64,000 nucleotides of DNA. Origin: Paeniglutamicibacter quisquiliarum. Lineage in GTDB: Bacteria > Actinomycetota > Actinomycetes > Actinomycetales > Micrococcaceae. The translations under genes were made by a program, and so were the position numbers. Shown here in pieces: positions 46,696-54,726 of this stretch. The notes below the pieces were generated by a model. It worked only from the letters and a program-made list of their open reading frames with translations, made no database searches and had not been told where the DNA came from. Within the stretch, counting starts at the first letter, position 1. Each line of letters opens with the position of its first letter. The stretch spans positions 62,001 to 126,000 of the forward strand of contig NZ_JAHRED010000003.1 in assembly GCF_019084045.1 (NCBI RefSeq), given 5' to 3'.

Positions 46696-46984
46696 CCCCG
46701 CTTCGTTCGATGACTTGATCCATGCCCCGGTGCGCTTGCGCATCTGCGCCAGCCTCGCCCCGGTCCAGTGGGTCGAGTTTGCGCAATTGCGCGGTGCGCT
46801 CGCGATTGCCGACTCGGTCTTGAGCAAGCACCTCAAGCAGCTGGCCGATGCGGGATACGTCGACATCGAAAGATTCGCCAAGGGCGGGCGCAGCCATGTC
46901 AGGGTCGCTCTGACCGTTACCGGGCGCAAGGCCTATGTGGGACACGTGGCAGCGCTGCGAAACATGCTCGAGCCCGACGCGTAG
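46679..46984 (+). CDS. winged-helix transcriptional regulator (HTH_27/MarR-like, short)
   Basis: A 101-residue protein that is almost only a winged helix (FDDLIHAPVRLRICASLAP, LAIADSVLSKHLKQLADAGYV, wing RFAKGGRSHVRVALT). Short proteins of this kind bind palindromes as dimers. The ATG at 46679 has GAGGAC upstream and overlaps the preceding gene. The best operator candidate is the double palindrome at 46180-46219, which would make this an autoregulated three-gene unit at most. Confidence 0.85.
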   Translation: MNVPSSPASFDDLIHAPVRLRICASLAPVQWVEFAQLRGALAIADSVLSKHLKQLADAGYVDIERFAKGGRSHVRVALTVTGRKAYVGHVAALRNMLEPDA

Positions 46985-47005
46985 TTCCCCAAGCCAGGCC
47001 AGCGC

Positions 47006-47034
47006 CTTGACTGTTGCGCGCGCCACAAATAGCA
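47006..47034 (+). promoter_or_regulatory. promoter of the ureohydrolase-TPP enzyme operon
   Basis: TTGACT at 47006-47011, a 17-base spacer and TAGCAT at 47029-47034. Transcription would begin near 47041, giving a leader of about 75 bases. A CAAC-G-GTTG palindrome and a TTGTT/AACAA pair lie around 47041-47070, a plausible operator. Confidence 0.55.
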
Positions 47035-47115
47035 TACAGGGCAACGGTTGTTTCATATTGAGCAACAAGGCATGTTCGGCGCTCGGTGCTGCCGGAAACC
47101 CTGAGGGAGAAGAAC

Positions 47116-48105
47116 GTGGAAGAAATCCGCATTGAAGAAAACGGAAACATCGGGCCCATCGATGCCTCAAGGATTCCGCGTTTTGCCGGGCTGGGCACCT
47201 ACGCCCGGCTCCCGCGCATCGACCAGGTCCCGGACGCCGACATCAAGGTGGTGGGTGTGCCTTTCGACGCGGGCGTCTCCTACCGCCCCGGTGCGCGCTT
47301 CGGATCCACGCACATCCGTGAATCCTCCCGGCTGCTGCGCCCGTACAACCCGGCACTGGATGTCTCGCCCTTCGCCCGGACCCAGGTCGTGGACGCCGGC
47401 GACATGGCCGTGAACCCCTTCAACATCAACGAGGCCATCGAGACCATCCAGCAAAACGCGCTGGACCTCACGGCCGACGGCTCCACCCTGGTGACCCTGG
47501 GCGGGGACCACACCATCGCGTTGCCGCTGCTGCGCGCCGCCGCCGAACGCGCGGGAAACCCAGTGGCGATGCTGCACTTCGATGCGCACCTTGACACCTG
47601 GGACACCTACTTCGGTGCCGAGTACACCCACGGCACCCCCTTCCGCCGCGCGGTGGAAGAGGGCATCCTCGACACCGAGGCCATCTCCCACGTGGGCACC
47701 CGCGGCCCGCTCTATGGCAAGAAGGACCTCGAGGACGACAAGCGCTTCGGCTTCGGCATCGTCACCAGCTCGGACGTCTACTACCAGGGCGTGAACGAAA
47801 TCGTGCACAAGCTGCGCGACCGCATCGGCAACCGTCCGCTCTACATCTCGGTGGACATCGACGTGCTGGACCCGGCCCACGCCCCGGGCACCGGGACCCC
47901 CGAGGCAGGCGGCATCACCAGCCGCGAGCTGCTCGAGATCATCCGCGGACTGCGCGGCATGAACATCGTCGGCGCCGACATCGTCGAGGTCGCCCCCGCC
48001 TACGACCACGCGGAGATGACGGGCGTTGCCGCCTCCCACGTCGCCTACGACCTGATTTCGCTGATTGCCGACAAGCGCGCCAACGACAAGGCAGGGAACG
48101 CATGA
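47116..48105 (+). CDS. agmatinase/guanidinobutyrase-family ureohydrolase
   Basis: A 329-residue binuclear manganese enzyme. All six metal ligands of the family are present: His132 (GGDHTIALP), Asp156, His158 and Asp160 (HFDAHLDTW), and Asp247 and Asp249 (SVDIDVLDP). It hydrolyses a guanidino group to urea and an amine. Agmatine, guanidinobutyrate and related acids are possible; the loops that decide cannot be judged by eye. The GTG at 47116 follows AGGGAG; a longer frame from 47086 is less likely. It overlaps the TPP enzyme gene by four bases. Confidence 0.9.
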   Translation: MEEIRIEENGNIGPIDASRIPRFAGLGTYARLPRIDQVPDADIKVVGVPFDAGVSYRPGARFGSTHIRESSRLLRPYNPALDVSPFARTQVVDAGDMAVNPFNINEAIETIQQNALDLTADGSTLVTLGGDHTIALPLLRAAAERAGNPVAMLHFDAHLDTWDTYFGAEYTHGTPFRRAVEEGILDTEAISHVGTRGPLYGKKDLEDDKRFGFGIVTSSDVYYQGVNEIVHKLRDRIGNRPLYISVDIDVLDPAHAPGTGTPEAGGITSRELLEIIRGLRGMNIVGADIVEVAPAYDHAEMTGVAASHVAYDLISLIADKRANDKAGNA

Positions 48106-49784
48106 GCCAGCAGGAGCAGGGCACGGTCTCCGAGCGCAACGGCGGGGACCTGGTCATCGAGACCCTCGAGGCGCTCGGCGCCCACACGGTTTTCGGCATC
48201 CCCGGACAGCATGCGCTGGGCCTATTCGATGCACTCTCACGCTCGAGGCTGCACTTCGTCTCCTCCCGAGTGGAAAACAACTCCGCCTTCGCCGCCGACG
48301 GCTATGCCCGGGCCACCGGCGAGGTCGGGGTGCTCTTCCTGTCCACCGGGCCCGGCGCGCTAACCTCCCTTGCCGGGTTGCAGGAGGCCTACGCCACTTC
48401 CGTGCCGATGGTCGTGGTGGCCAGCCAGATCCCGCTGGACGGGCTCGGCGCCCGCCGCAAGGGCATGCTGCACCAGCTCGATGACCAGAAGGCCTCCGCG
48501 GCGAACGTCACCAAGTCCCAGCGCACCGTCCACCACGCCTCCGGCATCCCCTCTGCCATCCAGGACGCCTGGGCCGACGCGATCACCGTGCCGCAGGGCC
48601 CGGTCTGGGTCGAGGTCCCGCAGGACGTCTTGCTGGCCCCGGTGCTGGTGCCGCCGGTCATCGACGCGCTGGCCGAAGCCTACGAGCACCCGCCGCGCGT
48701 GGAACTCATCGACGAAGCGGTCCGCTGGCTCGCCAAGGCGGCCCGCCCGGTCATCGTGGCCGGCGGCGGCGTGCGCCGCGCAGGTGCCAAGGACGCGCTG
48801 CTGGCGGTGGCCGAGTCCCTGGGCGCCCCCGTGGTCTGCTCGCCCGGCGGCAACGGCGCCTTCCCCTGGAACCACCCGCTGTCCCTGCAGTCCTGGGTCG
48901 AGGACCGGCACGTCACCGAGGTCCTGGAGGACGCCGACGTGCTGATCGTGGTGGGCTCCGCCCTGGGCGAGGTCACCAGCAACTACTTCACCCTGGAACC
49001 GCGCGGGCACCTGATCCAGATCGACGCCGAGCCGCGCGTGCTCGAATCCAACCGTCCCGCCCTGGGCATCCGGGCCGACGCCAAGGCCGCGCTCGAATAC
49101 CTGGGCGAGGCGCTGGGCAGACTCGAGGGCGGAACCGGGGCCGACTGGCACGGGCAGGGACCCGAAAAGGTGGTTGCCGACACCCTGGCCAAGGTCTACG
49201 CACGGCTCGACGCGCAGGACCTGGCCAAGGAACGCACCTTCATGGCCGACATCCGCGCCGCGGTTCCCGATGACATGCAAACGTTCTGGGACATGACGAT
49301 TTCCGCCTACTGGGGCTGGAGCTGCTGGGATGCCAAGAGCGGGGAATTCCACTCCGCGCAGGGCGCCGGCGGTCTGGGCTTCGGCTTCCCCTCGGCCATC
49401 GGCGGGGCGCTGGGACTGCAGGTCGCGGGCAAGACCCCGGCGCAGGCGCGCGTGCTGGCGGTCTCCGGCGACGGCTCGGCCATGTACTCGATTGCCGAGC
49501 TGGCCACCGCCAAGCAGCACCAGGCCCCCGTCACCTGGCTGATCGTCGACGACGGAGGCTACGGGATCCTGCGCGAATACATGGAAGGGGCCTTCGGGAA
49601 GGCCACCGCCACCGAGCTGGCCCGCCCGGACTTCGTGGCGTTGGCCGAATCCTTCGGGATCCCGGCCCGCCTGGTGGAGCCCGAAAACGTGCGCGAGGCG
49701 CTCGAGGAATCCTTCGCCGCCGACGGCCCCAACGTGGTGGTGGTGCAAACGCTGCTGAAGATGTTCGCGCCAACGCACCTGTAG
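48102..49784 (+). CDS. thiamine-diphosphate-dependent enzyme (acetolactate-synthase/decarboxylase fold)
   Basis: A 560-residue three-domain enzyme. The catalytic Glu58 that activates the cofactor is in [15 protein letters not shown]. The middle domain has the [13 protein letters not shown] edge. The cofactor-binding motif begins GDGS (Asp457) and reaches VDDGGYG (Asp483-Asp484). At the position 27 after the first Asp, where most of the family has an Asn holding magnesium, this protein has Asp484. It is translationally coupled to the ureohydrolase. By analogy with the arginine transaminase route it could decarboxylate a guanidino-2-oxoacid, but close likeness to AruI was not evident. Not a biosynthetic acetolactate synthase by context. 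Confidence 0.85.
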   Translation: MSQQEQGTVSERNGGDLVIETLEALGAHTVFGIPGQHALGLFDALSRSRLHFVSSRVENNSAFAADGYARATGEVGVLFLSTGPGALTSLAGLQEAYATSVPMVVVASQIPLDGLGARRKGMLHQLDDQKASAANVTKSQRTVHHASGIPSAIQDAWADAITVPQGPVWVEVPQDVLLAPVLVPPVIDALAEAYEHPPRVELIDEAVRWLAKAARPVIVAGGGVRRAGAKDALLAVAESLGAPVVCSPGGNGAFPWNHPLSLQSWVEDRHVTEVLEDADVLIVVGSALGEVTSNYFTLEPRGHLIQIDAEPRVLESNRPALGIRADAKAALEYLGEALGRLEGGTGADWHGQGPEKVVADTLAKVYARLDAQDLAKERTFMADIRAAVPDDMQTFWDMTISAYWGWSCWDAKSGEFHSAQGAGGLGFGFPSAIGGALGLQVAGKTPAQARVLAVSGDGSAMYSIAELATAKQHQAPVTWLIVDDGGYGILREYMEGAFGKATATELARPDFVALAESFGIPARLVEPENVREALEESFAADGPNVVVVQTLLKMFAPTHL

Positions 49785-49812
49785 CAGGCGGCACGCCTCC
49801 CTGCGGTGGTGC

Positions 49813-49848
49813 CGGCCCCGGATCGATGGATGCATCGATCCGGGGCCG
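49813..49848 (+). terminator. Rho-independent terminator of the ureohydrolase operon
   Basis: A perfect 16-bp stem (49813-49828 and 49833-49848) with a 4-base loop, followed by TTTTT at 49852-49856. It sits between the TPP enzyme and the convergent MerR gene and is one of the best terminators of the window. Confidence 0.9.
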
Positions 49849-49859
49849 CACTTTTTCGG

Positions 49860-50621
49860 CTACGGCATCGTCTTGCTGTAGATCGCCAGGGCGTCGCGCA
49901 CGAAGGTTGCGCCCTCGATGCCGCCGTAGTTCGCGGCGAAGCGCTCGTCGGCCACGTACATCTCCGCCAGGCCCAGGACGTACCCCTTGGTGTCGCCGCC
50001 CGGGTCCGCCGCCGGGGTTCCCGGGATGCCGGTGAGCCACTGGACGTGGCGCCGGGCCAGGTCCTGGGCCTGCGGGGAATCCGGGGTGATACCGGCATCC
50101 CGGGCCGCGGCGATCCAGTCGTTCCCCAGTTCCTTCAACCGGAGCTTCCAGTCCTCCTGTCCGTCCTTGCCCAACCCGCGCCACCAGGCGTCGGAGCGGG
50201 CATAGGCTTCCTTGCCCCAGCGCTGCTCCACCTCGTCCCGGTGCACCGTATGGTCAAATCCGTCGAACATGTTTTTTGCCATGAGCGTTCCCCTTCCTTT
50301 CAGTGAATCGATGGTGTGCTGCACCGCGGCAATCCGTCGGGCGAGGCGGTCTTGTTCGGCGCGCAGCAGGGCCAGATGCGTTCCCAGCGCCGCGGCCTCG
50401 TCCGCCTCGGCCTCGATGACCTGGTGGATCTGCGGCAGGCCGAGTCCCAGCTCGCGCAGCAGCAGCACGCGCTGCAGCCGGATCAGGGCCGCCTCGTTGT
50501 AGTACCGGTACCCGTTGTGTCCGATGCGGCTGGGCGGCAGCAGGCCGATGTCGTCGTAGTGGCGCAGCGTGCGGCTGGTGGTGCCGGCGAGCCTGGCGAC
50601 CTGTTGTATCGACCGTTCCAT
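49860..50621 (-). CDS. MerR-family regulator with TipAS-like drug-binding domain
   Basis: A 253-residue protein. The N-terminal winged helix and dimer helix (residues 1-110; QQVARLAGTTSRTLRHYDDIGLLPP is the recognition part split as QQVARLAG, TTSRTLRHYDDIGLL) is followed by a TipAS domain (about 120-253; RWGKEAYARSDAWW, AEMYVADERFAANYGG). TipA of Streptomyces responds to thiopeptides. Within the gene an ATG at 50282 has a strong AGGAAGGGG site and would produce a free 140-residue TipAS protein, as in Streptomyces. The ATG at 50621 is used; a frame from 50936 is not credible. Confidence 0.88.
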   Translation of the reverse strand: MERSIQQVARLAGTTSRTLRHYDDIGLLPPSRIGHNGYRYYNEAALIRLQRVLLLRELGLGLPQIHQVIEAEADEAAALGTHLALLRAEQDRLARRIAAVQHTIDSLKGRGTLMAKNMFDGFDHTVHRDEVEQRWGKEAYARSDAWWRGLGKDGQEDWKLRLKELGNDWIAAARDAGITPDSPQAQDLARRHVQWLTGIPGTPAADPGGDTKGYVLGLAEMYVADERFAANYGGIEGATFVRDALAIYSKTMP

Positions 50622-50737
50622 GGAATCAACGGTAAATCTTGACGCAACGTCAATGTCAAGAGGTGCGCCGAGACGCAGTTGGCGCCCACCCCGGTGGGGA
50701 TGGGTGCCAACCGCGCGGGTCGCCGGGGCCGTGCCGG

Positions 50738-52879
50738 CTACCGCCTGCGGTCCGCCTCGAGGCCGGCGCCGGGGCGCAGGTCCAGACGGCGCAGCAACTG
50801 CGCATTCAGGGCCACCACGACGGTGGAAACCGACATCAGCACCGCACCGACGGACATCGGCAGGACGAAGCCGATGCCGGCAAGCGCCCCGGCGGCCAGG
50901 GGAACGGATACCAGGTTGTAACCGGCCGCCCACCACAGGTTCTGCTTCATCTTGCGGTAGCTGGCCGCCGAGAGCTCCAGGACGGAGAGCACCGAGCGCG
51001 GATCGTCGCTGGCCAGGATGACCCCGGCCGAGGCAATGGCCACGTCGGTGCCGGCCCCGATGGCTATGCCAACATCGGCCTGGGCCAGCGCCGGTGCGTC
51101 ATTGACGCCGTCCCCGACCATGGCGACCTTCTGCCCCTCGGCCTGCAGGCCGGCGACCTTCGCTGCCTTGTTTTCCGGGCGCACCCCGGCAAGGACCCTG
51201 TCGATGCCCAGCTCGCTGGCCACCGCGTCGGCCACCTCCTCGGCGTCACCGGTGATCATGACCACCTGAATCCCCCTGGCGTGGAGCGCGTTGACGGCCT
51301 CGCGGGATTCGGGGCGGATCTCATCGCTCAGGGCCAGTGCCCCGATGACGCGGCCGTCGGCGATCACGTGCAGGATGGTCGCCCCGCGGGCCTTCCAGAC
51401 CTCGCTTGCCTCCAGTGGTTCAAGGGAATGGGTGGCCAGGAGGTGCGGTCCGCCGACCCCGATGGCGGCGCCGTCCACCGAGGCCCGGACGCCCTCGGCG
51501 GGCGAGGAGTGGAAGCCGGTGGTCGGGGAGAGGTGCAGCGAACGTTCGCCCGCGGCCCGCGTGATGGCCTTGGCCAGGGGGTGTTCGGAGTCGGATTCGG
51601 CGGCCGCTGCCAGGGCCAGGACCTGGTCCTCGGAGTGGCCGAGCACGGTGGCAACATCGATGACGACGGGTTCGCCGACGGTCAGGGTGCCGGTCTTGTC
51701 GAAGAGCACCGTTCCCACCTGGCGCATGCCCTCCAGAGCAAGCCGGTCCTTGATGAGCACCCCGCCCTTGGCTGCGCGCTCGGTTGCGATGGAAACCACC
51801 AGCGGAATGGCCAGCCCCAGGGCGTGCGGGCAGGCAATGACCAGCACCGTGACGGTCCGGATGACCGCTGCGTCGGGATCGCCCAGCAGCGACCAGACGG
51901 CGGCGGTGCCGAGGGCCGCGCCCAGGGCGAACCAGAACAACCAGCCGGCGGCCGTGTCGGCCACGCGTTGTGCCCGCGAGCTCGAGGCCTGTGCGTCCGA
52001 GACCAGGCGCTGGATGCCCGCCAGCGCCGTGTCGGCGCCGATCGCGGTGACCTGCACGCGGACCGCGGTGTCGGTGGAGACTGTCCCCGCCACCACGGGG
52101 GCGCCGGGTCCGCGGGACACCGTGCGGGACTCTCCGGTGATCATCGATTCATCCATTTCGGCGGTTCCGTCGGTGATCTTCCCGTCGGCCGGGATGCGTC
52201 CGCCGGGGCGCACGACCACCACGTCGCCCAGTTCCAGCTCGCCGGGGGCGACCTGCTGGATGCCGCCGTCAACGACGCGTTCGGCGGTGTCGGGCAACAG
52301 CGCGGCCAGCGAATCCAGCGCCGAAGCGGTTTGGGCCAGCGAGCGCATCTCGATCCAGTGGCCCAGCAGCATGATGACGATCAGCAGGGCGAGTTCCCAC
52401 CAGAAGTCCAGTCCGTGGTCCAGGAGGCCGAGGCTCGCACCCCAGGAGGACAGGAAGGCGACCGTGATGCCCAGGGAGATCAGCAGCATCATCCCCGGCT
52501 TGCGGGCCTTGAGTTCGTCCTTGGCGCCGGAGAGGAACGGCCGCCCGCCCCAGAGGTACATGAGCGTGCCCAGGACGGGGGAGACCCACGGGATCCACGC
52601 AGTTCGGGGCAAGGTGACGCCAATGAGCATGGTGAACATGGCGTTGAAGGCCAGAACCGGGATCGAGATGGCCAGCATGACCCAAAAGAGCTTCCTGAAG
52701 ACCGCAACGTGGTCTCCGTGCCCGCCGTGGCCCGAGTGGTCACCCTGCCCGGGGCCGGCATGTTCATGGTGGACCATGCTTGCGTGGTCGTGTTCCGGAT
52801 GTGCCGAATGCGGTCCATCGCCAAACCGGCGGTTTTCCGGTTCCGGCGGGGCCGCCGTGCTGTGCTGGTGTTCGTTCAT
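50738..52879 (-). CDS. copB: copper-exporting P-type ATPase, CopB type (CPH motif)
   Basis: A 713-residue P1B ATPase. It has a His-rich N-terminus (HSAHPEHDHASMVHHEH and GHGGHGDH) in place of a CxxC domain. The membrane metal site is CPH (Cys350-Pro-His352), phosphorylation is at DKTGT (Asp394), and other motifs are TGES and GDGVNDAP. CPH-type ATPases with His-rich tails export Cu(I), Cu(II) or Ag(I). The ATG at 52879 is 9 bases from a CsoR-type operator, and the -10 box lies so close that the message is leaderless. No csoR, copper chaperone or copZ gene is in the window, so the sensor acts from elsewhere. Confidence 0.92.
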   Translation of the reverse strand: MNEHQHSTAAPPEPENRRFGDGPHSAHPEHDHASMVHHEHAGPGQGDHSGHGGHGDHVAVFRKLFWVMLAISIPVLAFNAMFTMLIGVTLPRTAWIPWVSPVLGTLMYLWGGRPFLSGAKDELKARKPGMMLLISLGITVAFLSSWGASLGLLDHGLDFWWELALLIVIMLLGHWIEMRSLAQTASALDSLAALLPDTAERVVDGGIQQVAPGELELGDVVVVRPGGRIPADGKITDGTAEMDESMITGESRTVSRGPGAPVVAGTVSTDTAVRVQVTAIGADTALAGIQRLVSDAQASSSRAQRVADTAAGWLFWFALGAALGTAAVWSLLGDPDAAVIRTVTVLVIACPHALGLAIPLVVSIATERAAKGGVLIKDRLALEGMRQVGTVLFDKTGTLTVGEPVVIDVATVLGHSEDQVLALAAAAESDSEHPLAKAITRAAGERSLHLSPTTGFHSSPAEGVRASVDGAAIGVGGPHLLATHSLEPLEASEVWKARGATILHVIADGRVIGALALSDEIRPESREAVNALHARGIQVVMITGDAEEVADAVASELGIDRVLAGVRPENKAAKVAGLQAEGQKVAMVGDGVNDAPALAQADVGIAIGAGTDVAIASAGVILASDDPRSVLSVLELSAASYRKMKQNLWWAAGYNLVSVPLAAGALAGIGFVLPMSVGAVLMSVSTVVVALNAQLLRRLDLRPGAGLEADRRR

Positions 52880-52887
52880 GCCGTCAA

Positions 52888-52910
52888 CATATACCCCTAG
52901 GGGGTATATG
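52888..52910 (-). promoter_or_regulatory. CsoR-type copper operator over the copB promoter
   Basis: A perfect palindrome with 10-bp arms CATATACCCC and GGGGTATATG around TAG. This matches the TACCC-N-GGGTA core known for CsoR sites. On the minus strand it lies between TTGACA and TATATG, so bound CsoR would block RNA polymerase, and copper would release it. Transcription would begin at the copB start codon. Confidence 0.75.
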
Positions 52911-52957
52911 TCAACGGCTCGCAAGGAAGTTCAGGAGGGCGTCCCGCGCATTAAACG

Positions 52958-53001
52958 CCTTCGGGCCGGCGGGAACCCGAAGGATCCCGCCGGCCCGAAG
53001 G
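52958..53001 (-). terminator. terminator of the sarcosine operon after purU
   Basis: A perfect 17-bp stem (52958-52974 and 52985-53001) with a 10-base loop, 24 bases beyond the purU stop, followed on the minus strand by CGTTTAA. It shields the copB promoter from read-through. Confidence 0.8.
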
Positions 53002-53025
53002 TCGGAACGCATGGTAGTGCGTTTG

Positions 53026-53892
53026 TTAGCGCAGCACCACGGTGCGGTTGGAGTAGAGGAACACGCGTCCCTCGCAGTGCCACTTGACCGCGTTGGACAG
53101 GGCCTTGCATTCGGTGTCGCGCCCTGCCGCCACCAGGTCCGCGGGGGAGTAGGTGTGGTCGACGTCCTGGACCTGCTGGGAGATGATCGGGCCCTCGTCG
53201 AGCTCGGCGTTGACGTAGTGGGCGGTGGCGCCCACGGTCTTGACCCCGCGGTCCCAGGCCTGGTGGTAGGGCTTGGCGCCCTTGAAGGACGGCAGGAACG
53301 AGTGGTGGATGTTGATGGTCTTTCCGGTGAGCTTGCGGCTGAGCTCGTCGCTGAGCACCTGCATGTAGCGGGCCAGCACCACCAGTTCCACGTCGAACTC
53401 GTCGATGAGTTCGAGCAGGCGCGCCTCGGCGGCCGGCTTGGTGTCCGGGGTGACCGGCACGTGGAAGAAGGGGATGTTGTGCCACTGCGCCAGGGACTGG
53501 TGGTCGGTGTGGTTGGAGACCACCGCAACCACGTCGATCGGCAGCTCGCCCAACCGCGCGCGGTGCAACAGGTCGTTGAGGCAGTGGTCGAACTTGGAGA
53601 CCATGATCAGCACGCGCTTCTTGGTGCCCTTGGGCGCCAGCGTCCAGTCGATGCCGTATTCGTCGGCCAGCGCCGCGAAGTCGGCGCGCATGGACTCGGT
53701 CAGGCCCGGTGCGTCGGGTCCGGCAAAATCTACGCGCATGAAGAACTGCCCGGCGCGGCGGTCCCCGAAATGCTTGAGCTCGACGATGTCGCGGCCCTGG
53801 GCAAGCAGGAACCCGGCCACCGCATGGACGATGCCCGGGCGCTCCGGGCAGGCGACGGTGAGGATGTGTTCGACTTCAGTTTGTGTTTCCAC
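53026..53892 (-). CDS. purU: formyltetrahydrofolate deformylase
   Basis: A 288-residue enzyme with an N-terminal ACT domain (about residues 5-80) and a C-terminal formyltransferase-fold hydrolase (85-288). The catalytic Asn, His and Asp are in NIHHSFLPSFKG and in the AHYVNAELDEGP stretch. It releases formate from 10-formyl-tetrahydrofolate, freeing the carrier. The GTG at 53892 is favoured because GGAG lies 8 bases upstream; the GTG at 53901 overlaps that site. It is the last gene of the glyA-sox operon in Arthrobacter too, and removes surplus one-carbon units from sarcosine. Confidence 0.93.
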   Translation of the reverse strand: METQTEVEHILTVACPERPGIVHAVAGFLLAQGRDIVELKHFGDRRAGQFFMRVDFAGPDAPGLTESMRADFAALADEYGIDWTLAPKGTKKRVLIMVSKFDHCLNDLLHRARLGELPIDVVAVVSNHTDHQSLAQWHNIPFFHVPVTPDTKPAAEARLLELIDEFDVELVVLARYMQVLSDELSRKLTGKTINIHHSFLPSFKGAKPYHQAWDRGVKTVGATAHYVNAELDEGPIISQQVQDVDHTYSPADLVAAGRDTECKALSNAVKWHCEGRVFLYSNRTVVLR

Positions 53893-54034
53893 TTTCGGCA
53901 CTCCGATGCATGCGCGGCCGCCGGGGCCGCGCGAAGGGTGGTCTGTTGATTGCTGCTGGTATTCCGCTCGTTATCTTAGGTGCCGCTCGCCCGCAACCCC
54001 GCATCCTTCGCGGCGGTGTTGCGTCCACGGCCGC

Positions 54035-54079
54035 GGGCGGGCGGCCCCACCCCCGGTGAGGGGAGGGGGCCGCCCGCCC
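54035..54079 (-). terminator. hairpin between soxG and purU
   Basis: Perfect 14-bp GC-rich arms (54035-54048 and 54066-54079) with further CCCC/GGGG pairing inside, in the 216-base gap between soxG and purU. There is no T-run, so it may only lower purU expression or protect the sox message. Confidence 0.5.
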
Positions 54080-54108
54080 AAGGGGCGGCTTGCCGGAAAG
54101 GCGGGCGC

Positions 54109-54726
54109 CTAGTCGATGGGGGCGGAAGCGAATTCCGCCATGGCATCGAGCAGCCAGCGCGCCGTGTAGTCGGCGAAGGACGCACGCGGCAGCACCCGGA
54201 AGGTGTCCTCGGCGCTCTTCCACAGCACCACCGGGACCGGGCCGAGTACCGTGGTGATCGCCGTTCCCGCGGTGAAGCTGCGCGGGTGCAGGTCCGCCGG
54301 GCAGCCCTTCTCCAACACTTCTCGGGCACTGGGGCCCGAGAGCTCGATGACGGTGCGGTTGGCCGAGAGGTCGACCACCTGCCCCGGGGCCTGTCCCAGC
54401 GCCTGGACCAGGTCGGCGAACAGCTCGGTGCCCTCCGGGGCCACGGCCAGGAACTCGTCCGGACCGCTCCAGATCACCGCGGTGCCCTCCGGGTTCCCGG
54501 CGACCTGGCCCACCGAGGCGGGCAGGCCCACGCCGGTTGCCGCGGACAGCGCCGCGTGCGCCTCGGTCCCCGGCTCGGCGCGCACCCCGATCTGGGTGGT
54601 GAACGCGATCTCGCGCAGCTTCACGCCGCGTTCGCCTTGCACCGAGCCCTGCTCGAGTGCGGATGCCAGGTGCGCCAGCGGACTGGTGCGCAACACGGAA
54701 ATATCAGTCAAAACCTGCTCAGCCAT
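54109..54726 (-). CDS. soxG: sarcosine oxidase, gamma subunit
   Basis: A 205-residue subunit of the heterotetrameric sarcosine oxidase. Family features are the N-terminal [11 protein letters not shown] and the ending [12 protein letters not shown]. The ATG at 54726 overlaps the end of soxA by 8 bases with GGGAG upstream. It is required for the assembled enzyme, which is cytoplasmic. Confidence 0.92.
   Translation of the reverse strand: MAEQVLTDISVLRTSPLAHLASALEQGSVQGERGVKLREIAFTTQIGVRAEPGTEAHAALSAATGVGLPASVGQVAGNPEGTAVIWSGPDEFLAVAPEGTELFADLVQALGQAPGQVVDLSANRTVIELSGPSAREVLEKGCPADLHPRSFTAGTAITTVLGPVPVVLWKSAEDTFRVLPRASFADYTARWLLDAMAEFASAPID

Noticed and set aside
48102-49784. Naming the TPP enzyme as acetolactate synthase or as 2-ketoarginine decarboxylase
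   Set aside because: The fold fits both, but context argues against branched-chain amino acid synthesis and the sequence around the catalytic Glu did not resemble AruI as I recall it.
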